From: Telmatactis stephensoni
Lineage: Eukaryota > Cnidaria > Anthozoa > Actiniaria > Isophelliidae
NCBI GenBank assembly: GCA_029948255.1
Contig: JALIZF010001875.1
Coordinates: 744,001-808,000, forward strand
Reading direction: 5' to 3'
DNA length: 64,000 nt
The position numbers and the translations under genes are program-made. This document shows, piece by piece, positions 1 to 11,673 of the stretch (the first letter of the stretch is position 1; the number at the start of each line of letters is the position of its first letter). The notes under the pieces are model-generated. The model was given only the letters and a program-made list of their open reading frames with translations, had not been told where the DNA came from and did no database searches.

Positions 1-1038
1 CCTCTCAATTTAACTGAATGACCTCACCAAACACAAATTCATTTTCATTATGTTATGGAAAACCAGGAAAATCAAAAGTTAGTCTGTTCAACTTTAAGGA
101 CATCAACAATTGCAAGGCCAACTTACATCCGTATTATATGAAGGAATGTTTTCTTTCTGTTCTCTTTCTGGAAAAAAGGTTACATCAGAGAGACAGGGAA
201 ACTTTGAAGTTTGAAAATATGAAGCAGAACATTTAGACAAAGCAGAAACTCTGAGCCAGCTATATTACCTCAAGAAAAACTGAGCTATAGTTTTCCATGG
301 AAAATGCTGTGTTCTGCCCAAAATAAGAATTGAGAAGGAAGATTATGGAAGGTCTAAAATAAACAAAAATAAAAAACAAAGAATCCCTTGCTAAATAAAC
401 AAAAGCAGTGCTTCATTACACAACTGTTCCCATTGGATATTACATGTACTTATTATTAGTATATTTATTTAACTAATTGTTTGAACAAGAACTCTGTAGT
501 AATCTTGAAGATGACTAAGTTTTAGAGTGATTTTCAGCGGATTTGTGAAATAGTTACTAAGCTAATAGACACTAATAGACTCTGCACCCATTGTTTTCTT
601 TTGTTGCAATACAACTATTAGACACTATTAAACACTGACTATTAGTAATTGTTTCATAGTCCGATGAAAATCACTCTAAAGGTTTTACTATCAAAAATTC
701 TGGCCTTTTCCAGTGTATGAATCCATCAATTCACTTTTCCATTCATTCATGTCTTTCTTTCCCTTTATAAAGTTATTGTTATGAAATAACAATGAAATTC
801 CACACAGCATGTGCATGCATCCATTTTTTAAGTTTTGGTCCTGAAGTGTACATGTAAATGAGTATTAAATTAAAAACAATGCATATTATTAGAAATAATA
901 GAAAATGCATTTTGTGTTTCAATCTTCACTTTTTTCATCTAATTGGTATTTCATTTGGAGGTTTCAATTGCTGTTGATTTTACTTTCTTTAAGCCAGTAC
1001 AACACTTGTTGATTGGTGTTCTCCCTTTTTTCTTGTAG

Positions 1039-4000
1039 AATTCCAATACATGTCCCGTAGACAGGACAAAATTTGATTACATAGAAGTGTCCATGACCAA
1101 AAAAGGGCCCATAATAAAAAAGGTATGGAATATGTTACTAGTAAATGTTGTGACTTCTTGCAAGTTGAGTTTTCTACCTGTTTCTCAAAAACTCAGTATA
1201 CAGAAGAAACAGAAGTTACTGGATTCTCCATTGGAATTAATAGATCTTTGAAGGGTCAACTGAGATTTTGTTTGTTTCTTGTTTCTTGGTGTTTAGTTTG
1301 TTTTGGTTTGTTTTGTTTTGTTTTGGTTTGGTTTGGTTTGTTTTGGTTTGTTTTGTTTTGTTTTGTTTTGGTTTGTTTTGTTTTGGTTTGGTTTGGTTTG
1401 GTTTGGTTTGGTTTGGTTTGGTTTGGTTTGGTTTGGTTTGGTTTGGTTTGGTTTGGTTTGGTTTGGTTTGGTTTGGTGTGGTGTGGTGTGTGGTTTGATT
1501 GGTTTGGTTTGGTTTGGTTTGGTTTGATTTGGTGTGGTGTGGTGTGGTGTGGTATGGTGTGATGTGGTATGGTGTGCTTTGGTGTGGTTGGGTGTGTTTT
1601 GGTTTGGTGTGGTGTAGTGTGGTTTGGTTTGGTTTGGTTTGGTGTGGTGTGGTGTGGTGTAGTGTTTTTTTTTTTTTTTTGGGGGGGGGGGGGGAGAGGA
1701 GTAAGGACTTTCTCAATTTAAGTCAGGGTGACACCTTTCTGTAATACCCTGTAAACGTGCACATAAACCTGTAAACTAAAAGAGTACATGCTTAAAAGTG
1801 TATCCCAAAACTTTATTGTGAATTTAATTGCTGTTTATGTTGCTCATGACAATAAGTCTTTTGCATGTGTTTCATTAAAGCCCCTATGACGCCTATTTTT
1901 TAGCATTCATTCGTAAAATAAGAAGTATTTATGTAGAAAACCCCTGATAACATTATTTTGTTGACTTTTCTTATGTGTCTTTGATGCTTTTTTTGGCACA
2001 AAAAAGTCAGCAATTGTATTGAATTGGGCTTCCTGTATAGAGTACTGGTACATGTACTTGAATAATTGTGACAGTCACATTGTACTATAGTAAGTCCAAG
2101 TTTATCAAACAAGTGAAAAGAGAGCGAAAAGTTGTAGCTTTTGATCTTTTGAAGCATAAATGCCATTCCATTGTGTAGTTTTGGCTGTTTGAAATGGCTC
2201 AGACTCCCATTTCCAGTTCCTTTTTGCTCAGTGGTTATATTCTTAGAACTTTAGAAACATCAGCATATGGGAAAGATATTGAAATGTTCATGAATAAACA
2301 AAGAAAACTCTATGAATCAGCTTATGCAGAATATGACTGAGCACCACAGAACTTGAAAGTGGAATATTAAGTCCCTGTATTGCTGCTGTGCACAGGTCAA
2401 GGTTGAAGATAAGAAGGTCCCTAATGAAGAAGAATGGGAACAGGCACCAACGTACTGTGAGGTAAATGAAACTGGAGAATATACATGTAGAGAGTTATTC
2501 TGGTATAAAGCTTAGTTAACATAAATTTGAAATTTGACATTTTAGGAAGAAAAACTGTCACCAAGAAATATAGCTTTATCTTTAGTTAGTACAATGTAGT
2601 AGTTTCAATTCAACATGAACTTATGAATTCTTGTTGCAATGCCAGAAAATTAACATCAAAATGGAAAGTCTGTGATGTGGTGTACAGTACTATTTATCAT
2701 CATTTTGATTGGATAAGACTTCAAAGTTGACCAATCAAAACCTGGTACTGCACAATGAGGCATGACACAAGCCTTTTTCACAGTCATATGAATACTGCTG
2801 ACTTTATTTTTGTAGATTTGTAATCGTTGTCATCGAGAGGCCAGTATGTTGTTGTGTGATGGCTGTGACAAGGGGTAAGTTACTTGCTGATTGGTTGCTT
2901 AGTAAGTTGGTCAGTGGCCGGTAGTCAGTTGAGGCTTGGTCTGTTAGACAGTCTGTTGATTGGTTGATTCAGGGGGAGGGGGGGGGGGGGAGGGAGAAGA
3001 CAAAAAATATAAATAATAATTAGATTATGAATTAATTGCACTTACAAATAAAGAAGTTAGTGTGAAGCCTTATGAGCAAGATACTCAATCCCACCCAGCC
3101 ACCTTACATACTTTTTTAGACTTCTCTCTAATCTGTGTAGCATCCATTTAGCTTTAAATACCTCAAAAGTGGATCACTGCTGTCTAGGGAGAAGGTGCAA
3201 AGAGTGTACCATTGGCTTACTAGGAAATCAGCTTCACACTGATTTAAGGGACAACTGACATCAGTTGCTTGACCTTTACCAACCAGTACTTTATCCATTC
3301 CATCTTTTTAGTTACAGCTATTGATATTCTTCTAGACTCCTGGCTCTGACAAGAGTTCTAAAAAAATAGTCTTGTGATACTAGCCCAGCCCCTGCAGGCC
3401 TTTTATTCTTGGTACCATAGGGCAAGTTTGGCAGCCAGTCTCTTGCATTTTCATGCAGCCATTTATAATGTTGGCCAGTCCTCCTTTGATTGACTGATTT
3501 CCTCTTCTTATGCTGTCATGTCCAGGTACCACACAGCACAACCGTACAACCGGGCCCAGGTGTTCGTGTTCCTGCCTTTAGGGGATTTACAATATGATAC
3601 TAAGCAGGTCCTTATATTTTCTAGGTACCATATGTACTGTCTTGATCCCCCTCTAAAAAGAGTGCCTATAGGAGACTGGTACTGTGACATGTGTCTTGTC
3701 ATTCGTCATGAAAACAGTCTTCGGAATCTTGAAGGTGCAGCGGTTCCTGACTTAGTACAAGAATTACGTACATCAACTAGTAACTCATTACCATCGACAA
3801 GTGCAGGTACATCAAAATTGACTTTATTCTGCAAGCATTGTTTTCCTAAAAACGAAAGCAAGACTAGGAAAACTATGTTTTAGTCTAGAGTAGCCAAGGC
3901 TCAGAAAAAGATCAAATAATCATTATTTAATTTAAAAAAATCTTCAAGTTGACTCACTGCGCGACGACCAGAAAACCATGCGTAGCCACCTTAAAATACC

Positions 4001-7000
4001 CTCTATTTTCACTCGATAAACTCTGTGAATATAAGATCGTGACTTATTTTTTTATTTTCCAAGACTCAAGTGCAGCCTCAACTAGTAGAGAGCGCCCCTC
4101 CTCAACACGTGGGCGTGGCCGACCAAGATCTACTTCCACTACTTCCGCTCGTGGAAGGCCAAGGTCAAGTACGAGAGGAAAACGTGCCTCAGGGAGTAGA
4201 AGAACCAAAACTAAATCGTCTAAAAGAAGTAAGACTACATCGTCTACGAGAAAACGAAAGCGAAAGACAAAGAGGAACAAGCAAAAGGAAAATAAATACT
4301 ACAAAGAAAAAGTCCCCAGCAAAGAAACGAAAAACTGACGATAATGTAACATATCATATCCAGTCACCTATATTTTCTGGACGAACTCCAAGAGAGAGAC
4401 TGAGTAACAGTTTGAGACCATCGTCGTCAAGTGATACTGGCAGAGGACCTGGTACTAGTAGCGCTTTCTCCATACTTGGTGATGAATATGCTCTGCATGA
4501 TTTTGAGGTAGAAGACGCCGTGCCTGAGGAAAAGCCCGTGGCCCCCACTCGGTAAGGACATAATTTAACGAGAAAAACGAAATTTAGATTACTGCACATA
4601 TAGCTGTTTGGTTATTAATGCTCCTCTTGCTTTTGTTCTTTGTTTGTTTCTTTGTCTGTTGTGGATGTTTTTTATTTGTTGTTATTGTCATTGATGTTGT
4701 TTTTGTTGTTATATGGGGTTATTGATCTTGTTATTTGTTGTTGTTGTTCTTGCTTTCGCTTCTGCAGCCCTGCTGTGGTTGTAGTCAATACGGCTATCTC
4801 TGTTAATATCGCACTTGTGTAGTTATAATATTTGTTGTAGTCATTTTCAAATGCTTAGTGGAATGGGGAATGTTTTATAGCGAACTGCTCACCTTTCATT
4901 AAATCTACTTCTTACTTAATCGTTAGCGGAAGGGAAGGAGGGAAAGAGGAAGGGAGGAAGTGTCAAACAGATGAATGATTTAAAAACTGAGGAGTGTGAT
5001 AAAATAAAGAGAGGAAATCCGTACCTAAAATCACCCACGGGACGTATATATAGTAGGAATTTCTGAAAACCTAAGCGATACGAGTTTTATAGAACCTGTC
5101 TCTGTAGATAGGTCATTTTTACTGCTATTACAAAAGCGTTTGCAAAATGTTTGGGTAGAGACACAATTTGCGCTAAAGTAGAAGGCTGAGAACATTCTAC
5201 AAAAGTAATTGGAATACACTCGTTTGTATATCTGTACTGTGATATAAACACGATGTAGAGCGCTAGAAAACCAAGATATTCTGCTATGTTTCGCGGCGTT
5301 GATTTTTTTTATTTACAAACACAAATTAATGCCAACCAGTGTCACTTCTATTGAAATAAGGCACATTTAGGCAACGTCACGCGAGAATAATCATAAGATG
5401 ACGTGTATGTCACATGTGCTCGTTGCGTGATTGGCGCGACGACATCGCGACTCTCAGTCAGGACGACATTTCATTGTTTTCGCGTCCTTTTCAACACGTC
5501 GCACAGCGATATCAGTAAACACTGCCAAGATAGTATTAGTATTAGTCATGCTCTCTTGACATTGCTCATTTTGAACTTTGTTCGTCAAAGCGCGATGTCC
5601 ACATTTACGTCGCGTCGCATTCGATATTGCTCAAACAATGAATTATCTGTTATTTCTATAGCCCTAGTAATAACCAGGCAAGTTCCGATGTTCTTGGTTC
5701 CATATTTGACGGCATTGAAGTACTTCATGATAATGACGCACGTGTATCACGTGATGGTAGCGTGCTTCCTTCAGAGTCACCTGACACGAACTCACCGAGT
5801 GGGAAACCTGCAAGTTCATCCGAGAAATCTAAAACCTCGAGTACCTCTAGTGACGTCAAACCACGTGACGTCAATGAATATGAGAATTCATGTGATTCAA
5901 ACAATGAGCAGAGTTCACATGTAAATCGTTCTCCAACAAACATTTGTCAATCGACGACAAAAGAAAAGCAATCAACAAGTCCAAAACTAGAAAACGAGGG
6001 CCATTACAGGAGAGCTGATGATATAAAAAGCAGGAAAGATACCACACAAAAGACGGCGTCGTGGTCACGTGATCTTTGCCAGCAGTCATCTGAAACACTT
6101 GATAAAACTACGTCATCTGCAATACGTGATTATACTACGTCATCTGGAACACTTGATCAAATTGCGTCATCTGAAACATTCGATCAAATTGCGTCATCTG
6201 AAACACATGATTATAATACGTCATCTGGAACACGTGATCATGCTACGCCATCTGATAAACGTCATCATACTACATCAACAGCGATGACAAACCCACCTTC
6301 GTTACAATTAAAGAAAGAAACTTTGGACGAGAACTCATTTTGTTCACAAACATCAGACTCTCAGCATCAACCTGTGTCAGCGAATGTTGTCAAGGTTCAG
6401 TGCCTCAATAATAAAGAATCAACTAGAACATATGCAACAAGTGCAGATAACAATTCTGCAAAACCCAACAGTTTCACGAACAGACCAACACTATCATCAC
6501 GTTTTAGTAACCAGGCTACGTCATCTGCGGTTACTACGTTACGTGCGGATCGGTCTCGAGTCATTGAATTTGGAGACAGAAGTAAAGAACTGCGAGTAAA
6601 CATCGTCAGTAACGAACAAACAACTCCAACCTACTCTGTTTCACAAACTGTTGCCCATCCTAGTCTCCCTAGACTCAAGTCATTCAAACCCATTACAAGG
6701 CAGCCAGAAAGACCAAAACTCAAAGAACTTTCTGGTTCATTTGAGAAACCAAGTATGACACTGGACAGCGGTTATCAGCATCAAACATCACGTGGTTCTC
6801 ACGGTCGACCAATGGATATTAACTATGAACAAACTAGTCAAAACTTAGCAATTATTGATATGCTTAGAAGCAAGAAATCGTCATTAAAAGCTGAGATCAA
6901 AAGAGAAAGCTCTCCCTCAACGGAAGTGATGCCTCATAACCGAGGATATTCTTCTATGCCACCAGCGTTTGATCAGTCTAGAGGTTCTTATTCACAAAAA

Positions 7001-8055
7001 GACGCTTCCTTCCATCGTCCTAAACTGTCGTCTTTACTACCACCGTCATCTCGTAGCTCTCCGTTACCTGTCGCTGTCGTTCGTCCTTCATCCTCAAATA
7101 CGACAATTAAACAAGAACCTGACAACGAAGCATCGTGGAAACAACATGAATCACATACAAAAGCTTCTTCGAGTCGGTCTTCACCTTCACTCTCATATTC
7201 ACAAGCTGCTAACAGTACCATATCACCGAAAGAGGATGAAAGAGTTCGGAACAGAAGAAAGGTAAGCTTCCATCCCTTCCTTGCTTCCTTCTTTCTTTCC
7301 CTCCCTCCCTCCCTCCCTCCCTCCCTCCCTCCCTCCCTTCCTTCGCCTTCTTCTAAGATCAATGCCCTTCATCCATTTTTTTTATTCAGCCTCTCGTTCC
7401 TTTGTAAGAATTACTTTTAACTGTTGTCATTAACGTAATACTAGGGAATCGCTCGTCTTCAGCGACTAGAAAGTATCAAAGACACAGTTAGGCTGGAGTT
7501 GCAAACATTTTACAACAATCGTGAGATATCCAGAACTGAATTCAAAGACATCTATATACGTGCAGTTCAGAAGGTGAGCATGTGTGACGTCCTTGCGCTC
7601 TATTTTAGATGGATCTACCATGGAACAAGGTCGCACTGACCATCCCTCCATCTAGCACTACAGTTTTATGTGCCCAAGCTTTATCTTCAAATATTGCTAT
7701 GTCCCACAAGCTAATCCAACTTAGCTCTACACCACTGATACTTAAATCGGGCGTCTAAAATTATCTTGGTGCATGGGCAACAGCCATTGCTGAGTATTGG
7801 TCAACTTGTTGGACTCATGTAACATGTCACATGTCACGTCACATCACGTAACAGGCGTGTCTCAGTATTCTTGTTATGCTGTCCTGAATTCAATGAAATT
7901 TTGCTTTTATTTTAATTTCACCATGTTTTTACCAGGTCAATGAATCAAACTCAGCCGTCAATTATCAACGAATCGCTGAGTTGGTCAAGAAATACGTCAA
8001 GAAATACAAAGGACTTCGATCACAACCAACACTCTTATATACTCATGCATTATGA
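1039..8055 (+). CDS. PHRF1: PHRF1-like PHD and RING finger protein (3' part, eight exons)
   Basis: Coding exons by splice sites and phase: 1039-1122, 2396-2461, 2816-2874, 3625-3806, 4064 or 4071-4551, 5683-7261, 7445-7573, 7936-8055 (stop TGA). The first exon encodes the end of a RING finger (CPVDR). The next three encode a C4HC3 PHD finger running from TYCE-IC through LLCDGCDKGYHMYCLDPPL to WYCDMC. Then come an R/S/K-rich region with RGRGRPR and RGRPR AT-hook-like motifs, a block DVLGSIF...RDGSVLP like the conserved middle of PHRF1, a long Ser/Thr-rich body, and the charged C-terminal helix (LESIKDTVRLELQTFYNN). PHRF1 is known as a nuclear ubiquitin ligase with a PHD reader and RNA polymerase II CTD links. 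The 5' end lies upstream of the window. A possible AATAAA is at 8274-8279. Every junction keeps phase except for the frame problem in the exon ending at 4551, described in the findings. Confidence 0.85.
1285..1665 (+). repeat. (GGTTT)n and GTGTG-rich simple repeat, then poly-T/poly-G
   Basis: About 380 bases of GGTTT/GTTTT pentamers that decay into GTGTG units, followed by a T run and a G run to about 1694. It lies in the PHRF1-like intron between exons 1039-1122 and 2396-2461. The long low-complexity reading frames (FGLVWFGLVW and the reverse HTKPNQT) are products of the repeat. It is not the TTAGGG telomere repeat. Confidence 0.9.
1695..2395. other. PHRF1-like intron remainder
   Basis: No exon, RNA or repeat recognised. 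The nearby introns 2462-2815, 2875-3624 and 3807-4063 also hold nothing recognised apart from a G-rich run near 2970-2990 and the cryptic acceptor at 3524-3525. Confidence 0.5.
4552..5682. other. PHRF1-like intron
   Basis: Runs from donor GTAAGG to the acceptor before TTCCGATG. It holds TTG-rich sequence at 4620-4760 and a GGAA-rich tract at 4930-4960, with no exon seen. The alternative acceptor ending at 5677 would be out of phase with the frame that stays open upstream; the one ending at 5682 is in phase. Confidence 0.5.
7296..7340 (+). repeat. (CCCT)n microsatellite
   Basis: About ten CCCT tetramers begin roughly 35 bases after the donor GTAAGC at 7262. They extend the exon reading frame with a PSLPPSLPP run that is intronic, so the long open frame ending at 7420 is not the true end of the protein. 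Confidence 0.9.
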
Positions 8056-8700
8056 CGTCAAGTCACGTGTCTAGTCAGCGTGACGCATATTACGATCGAA
8101 ATCTTAAGACGTGAACATGCATCCAAGTGAACCCTAATTATCATTCTGCATTCGTTTCTCGGTCGCAAAAAAAGCCTGAGAACAAAGTTAATGACAACAT
8201 ATTCCAGACGTCAATGATGATTTCGGGTTGGTTGACCTGTTCAGTTAGGGATAGACTGACCAATCATCATTGTAATAAATTCTACGAAAGAGGGAGAAAT
8301 AATTGACTTAAATACTCGAGGTAGTGTCTAAAACACATACATTTGAGTCCCAATATCACATGCAGTGTTTAGATAATCTAGAGTTAGATACTTATTTTAT
8401 TTACCAGAGGGAACTGACAGCAATATGCAACTCTAATTTTCAAAGTTACGATCTGAGTTGAGTTACTCTGGGTACTAGAGGCACTCATTTACAACGCTGA
8501 CAGGTGCGAAGCCTTTTTTTTAGTTTGAAAGTTTATGAATTTGACTTTGTCTTGGATGTGAAGTTCTTGGAGGATGTGTGTAGTAGCCTTGTTGCCCACT
8601 TAAAATCCTCTATATTACCTTCATTATGAGGACGGAACAAGAATGTGAGTCCTTCTTATAGTTGCTTTGTAGGCAGTTTGCCTTTTGGGGGCTCATCATT
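8056..8700. other. Probable 3' UTR and flank of the PHRF1-like gene
   Basis: Follows the stop codon at 8053-8055 and contains one AATAAA at 8274-8279. Nothing else recognised. Confidence 0.4.
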
Positions 8701-9000
8701 TTAGCTTTGTTCGCATTTCACCGTCACCACGATGTCTCCAAGTAGGGCTGGACTCTGATATTTAGCAAGAGTAAAATTTAGTGCAAGTGAATACTCATTT
8801 TCAAGTGTTACCACATTTTCAGTATACCAAGTAGGAACACGTCCACAAAGAAAAGAGCTATTGTAACTACTTACTGATATATCGTACCATTCTCGGGGAC
8901 CCTTATACGCCCGGTACGGTAACGGTTGCGTTTTTGTTACTGAAAAACTAGCCAATCGGTAGTAGAAGTCCCGCTCAGCCAGTACAAAGCTACTGCACAT
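8701..9000 (-). CDS. Unidentified 99-codon ORF
   Basis: ATG-initiated minus-strand frame, 99 residues, not low in complexity. It has three Cys, two N-glycosylation sequons (NSS, NFT) and aromatic-rich patches (FYYRL, REWYD, PTWYTEN). No signal peptide, domain or homologue recognised. A second overlapping minus-strand frame (8937-9131) does not join it in phase. It could be one exon of a fast-evolving secreted protein, a transposon fragment, or chance. It lies between the 3' end of the PHRF1-like gene and the TTAA element. Confidence 0.2.
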   Translation of the reverse strand: MCSSFVLAERDFYYRLASFSVTKTQPLPYRAYKGPREWYDISVSSYNSSFLCGRVPTWYTENVVTLENEYSLALNFTLAKYQSPALLGDIVVTVKCEQS

Positions 9001-10069
9001 GGCTCACTTGCTCGCAAATAGGTTAGTGCTAGTCTGCTTTCAAACAACTGAGCACAGCACACAGTTGCGGGATAGAGAAAATCGTAGGATACATTTATAT
9101 TGGAGATGTCGTCTCGGGCACAGTTCGTCACGGGACTAGTTTTACATGAATTTTAGGTGAGACGTTTCCATGGAGACAGGTAATTGATTTACGTTAACAC
9201 GGGTCATTTTTACCTGGGACGACAAGGTATTTTCGTGCGATCCGTGGCTGAAACTCGTCCCGTAACGAACTCAGCACACCAAGAAATTGTCCAGGTATCC
9301 TTACTGTAACGTTTTCCTTTCATGCGGAATCTGTTGTAAATTTCGTATGTGCTGAGACTAATAGACCTTTCCCGTTTTCAAATCTACACTTTGTATCAGT
9401 TGTATTAAAAAAACCCAGCCAATCATTCAGGTGATTACGGGGAAGGTTTATTAGATCACAGTAAATGGCTGGAGTTAGCATTCTGCATACGTGAAGTTTA
9501 ACATTTGACTTGCAGTCTTTTATAGGTTAAATTATTAAAATTGGAACAAAATGATCTGTTTTGAGAAAAGCCTTTGACTTTGAATGTTTTTAATAAATTA
9601 TTTATTTATTTATCCACTTGTTTGACTCTTTGTTTGCATGTTTGTTTGTTTGTTTGTTTGTTTGTTTGTTTGTTTGTGCCGTTTGTTTGTTAAATTGGGA
9701 CTGATCTCCTTTAACTGCTTGGCATTTGATAATAAATATTTAAAGATAAAGAGCCGAGCGATGTTTCGATGTCACCGTCTGACCGTGGCACTATCCTCAG
9801 GCAAGTGACACTTTATGTTTTGTCGTCATCTTGTCATTAGAGAGCTTAAGAATCGACGACGACTACGGTCTTAATCTGGCGTGACAGGAATTTTCTATAC
9901 AGCGCATGCGTCAGAATATTTCCCGTCAAATTCGAGGTCGTCGTGTAGGATAAGACGACGACAGCAGCAAGTGATAACATCTGCGCATGTCTCCAACTTC
10001 TATCAGTCTTGGACAAATGGATGATTTTGAAAGGATGATTTCTAGCTGTTCATACTTCTACACTCGAAT
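9001..10069. other. Intergenic, with (TTTG)n microsatellite at about 9635-9690
   Basis: A short TTTG microsatellite is clear. No gene recognised. Confidence 0.5.
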
Positions 10070-10073
10070 TTAA

Positions 10074-10915
10074 GGAGGCTTCCTACAATTTTTCTTGTGC
10101 TCGACCAGTCAACTTGAAACGGCTGTAGTTCTTACATGAAAGCACCCACAGTTATGACCTTTCGTCCACTTACTACATAAAGACTGAAATTTTTATTGGT
10201 GTGTATTTTGTTTACATCAGGGTTACCATAGCGACGAAACGATGACGTCACCGTTTTAGATTCCAAGCAATTTTACGCGTATTTCGACCTAAACTTTTAA
10301 AATGACACACAAGACGTTAATATTTAGGACTTTGCCTAGCAGCATACGAATTTTGGAGAAATTCGTATAGACAGATTTTGAATTATTCGAGGCGCAATTT
10401 TTTAACCCCAAAAATCACGTTTTCTAGTCTTCGATTCCATAATTTTAAAAGCAAAGCAGCATGACAACTCTTCGACTGTCCAAATGTTGTTCAAATATCA
10501 GACTACTTCTCTACGAACTTGCACGTGAGAAAGTGCTTTGGATCTCCGTCAGCATACGTCTATTTAGACATGAAATTAGGCGAAATTTTATCAAAATTTA
10601 TACACAAAGCGTTTAGTGCTCCTAAAGAAAAATTTGTCGGTCAACTGTTTTCTCCCTTTGGTGAGTAGAACTTTAATATATTTGCAATAAACTGTCCAAG
10701 CGCTGATTCAATTGAAGCTTTCTAAGGTACTGAAATAAAATTTCAAAGTAGAGTATATTCGGTGTAACTTAGCGCAGCAAGATTCTAGGTTCAAGTTGTT
10801 GTTTTCATTCTCACATTCCTGCATGCAGGCATGCTTCAGTATGCTAATTCCGAAGGCAATGGTCACCATGGCGTGACGCGCTACTTCACTCACTGTGCCA
10901 AAAGGCAAATATTCA
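10074..10915 (+). repeat. Left inverted arm of the 7.1-kb TTAA element
   Basis: Reverse-complement partner of about 16205-17149. Landmarks shared by both arms in opposite order: the tip GGAGGCTTCCTACAA, a CGACGAAACGATGACGTCA segment, GCATGCTTCAGTATGC, and a CACGCCATGG segment near the inner end. It has no coding capacity. Confidence 0.85.
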
Positions 10916-11010
10916 AGAGTATTCAGAAAAAGAATATCGCTTCTTGACTTGGAGTATTCTAGGATATTCGAGACGGATGATATACGTGACGTATTCTAGT
11001 AGTATACAAC

Positions 11011-11300
11011 CTGAATTCTTACGCATACTTTGCATAACATTTATCTCTAAAGTATTCGGACTCGAATATGTAAAGTATGAATGCACAGGCATTTTCAACT
11101 AGAATACTTCAGATATCCCAAAAATAATATTTCTTCGTGACTTCGAAAAATACTTTCTGCGGTTTGAATATTCACGCATATTTTTCGTACAAGATATTTC
11201 TACGGTATGAAGATTTTCATATCTGAAGTATGAATATTACTGGAATCTTCAATTAATATTCATTTATTTCTGAGTGATGAAAAGTGTGATACATCATGCA
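11011..11300 (+). repeat. Direct repeat, copy 1 (about 290 bp)
   Basis: Begins CTGAATTCTTACGCATAC and ends GATACATCATGCA. The second copy is at 11380-11673, roughly 93% identical by eye, with a 79-base spacer. It is AT-rich with many GAATATTC-like motifs and lies just inside the left arm of the TTAA element. Confidence 0.85.
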
Positions 11301-11379
11301 GTTTACATTCTAAAATAGATGTCTAAACACCAATATTTTGATACAATAAACATTTTTCAATAAGTAGAGTGCACACATG

Positions 11380-11673
11380 CTGAATTCTTACGCATACTTT
11401 GCATAACATTTATCTCTAGAGTATTCGGACTCGAGTATGTGAAGTATGAATGCACAGGGATTTTCAACTAGAATACTTCAGATAATCCCAAAAATAATAT
11501 TTCTTTGTGACTTTGAATAATACTTTCTGCGGTTTGAATATTTACGCATACTTTTCGTAAAAGATATTTCTACCGTATGAGGATTTTCATATCTGAAGTG
11601 TGAATATTACTGGAATCTTCAAATAGTATTCATTTATTTCTGAGTGATCAAAAATGTGATACATCATCATGCA
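11380..11673 (+). repeat. Direct repeat, copy 2
   Basis: Second copy of 11011-11300, with a few substitutions and an extra ATC near the end. Confidence 0.85.

Noticed and set aside
1125..1744. Long F/G/L/V/W-rich and H/T/K/P/N/Q-rich frames on both strands
   Set aside because: They are translations of the (GGTTT)n/(GTGTG)n simple repeat inside an intron.
7262..7420. C-terminal extension of the large PHRF1-like exon frame into a Pro/Ser/Leu run
   Set aside because: A good GTAAGC donor at 7262 and the conserved C-terminal exons downstream show that this stretch is intron containing a CCCT repeat.
10708..10908. Minus-strand 66-codon frame, with a related frame at 16056-16427
   Set aside because: It lies in the inverted arms; the copies are not conserved as protein and no domain is seen.
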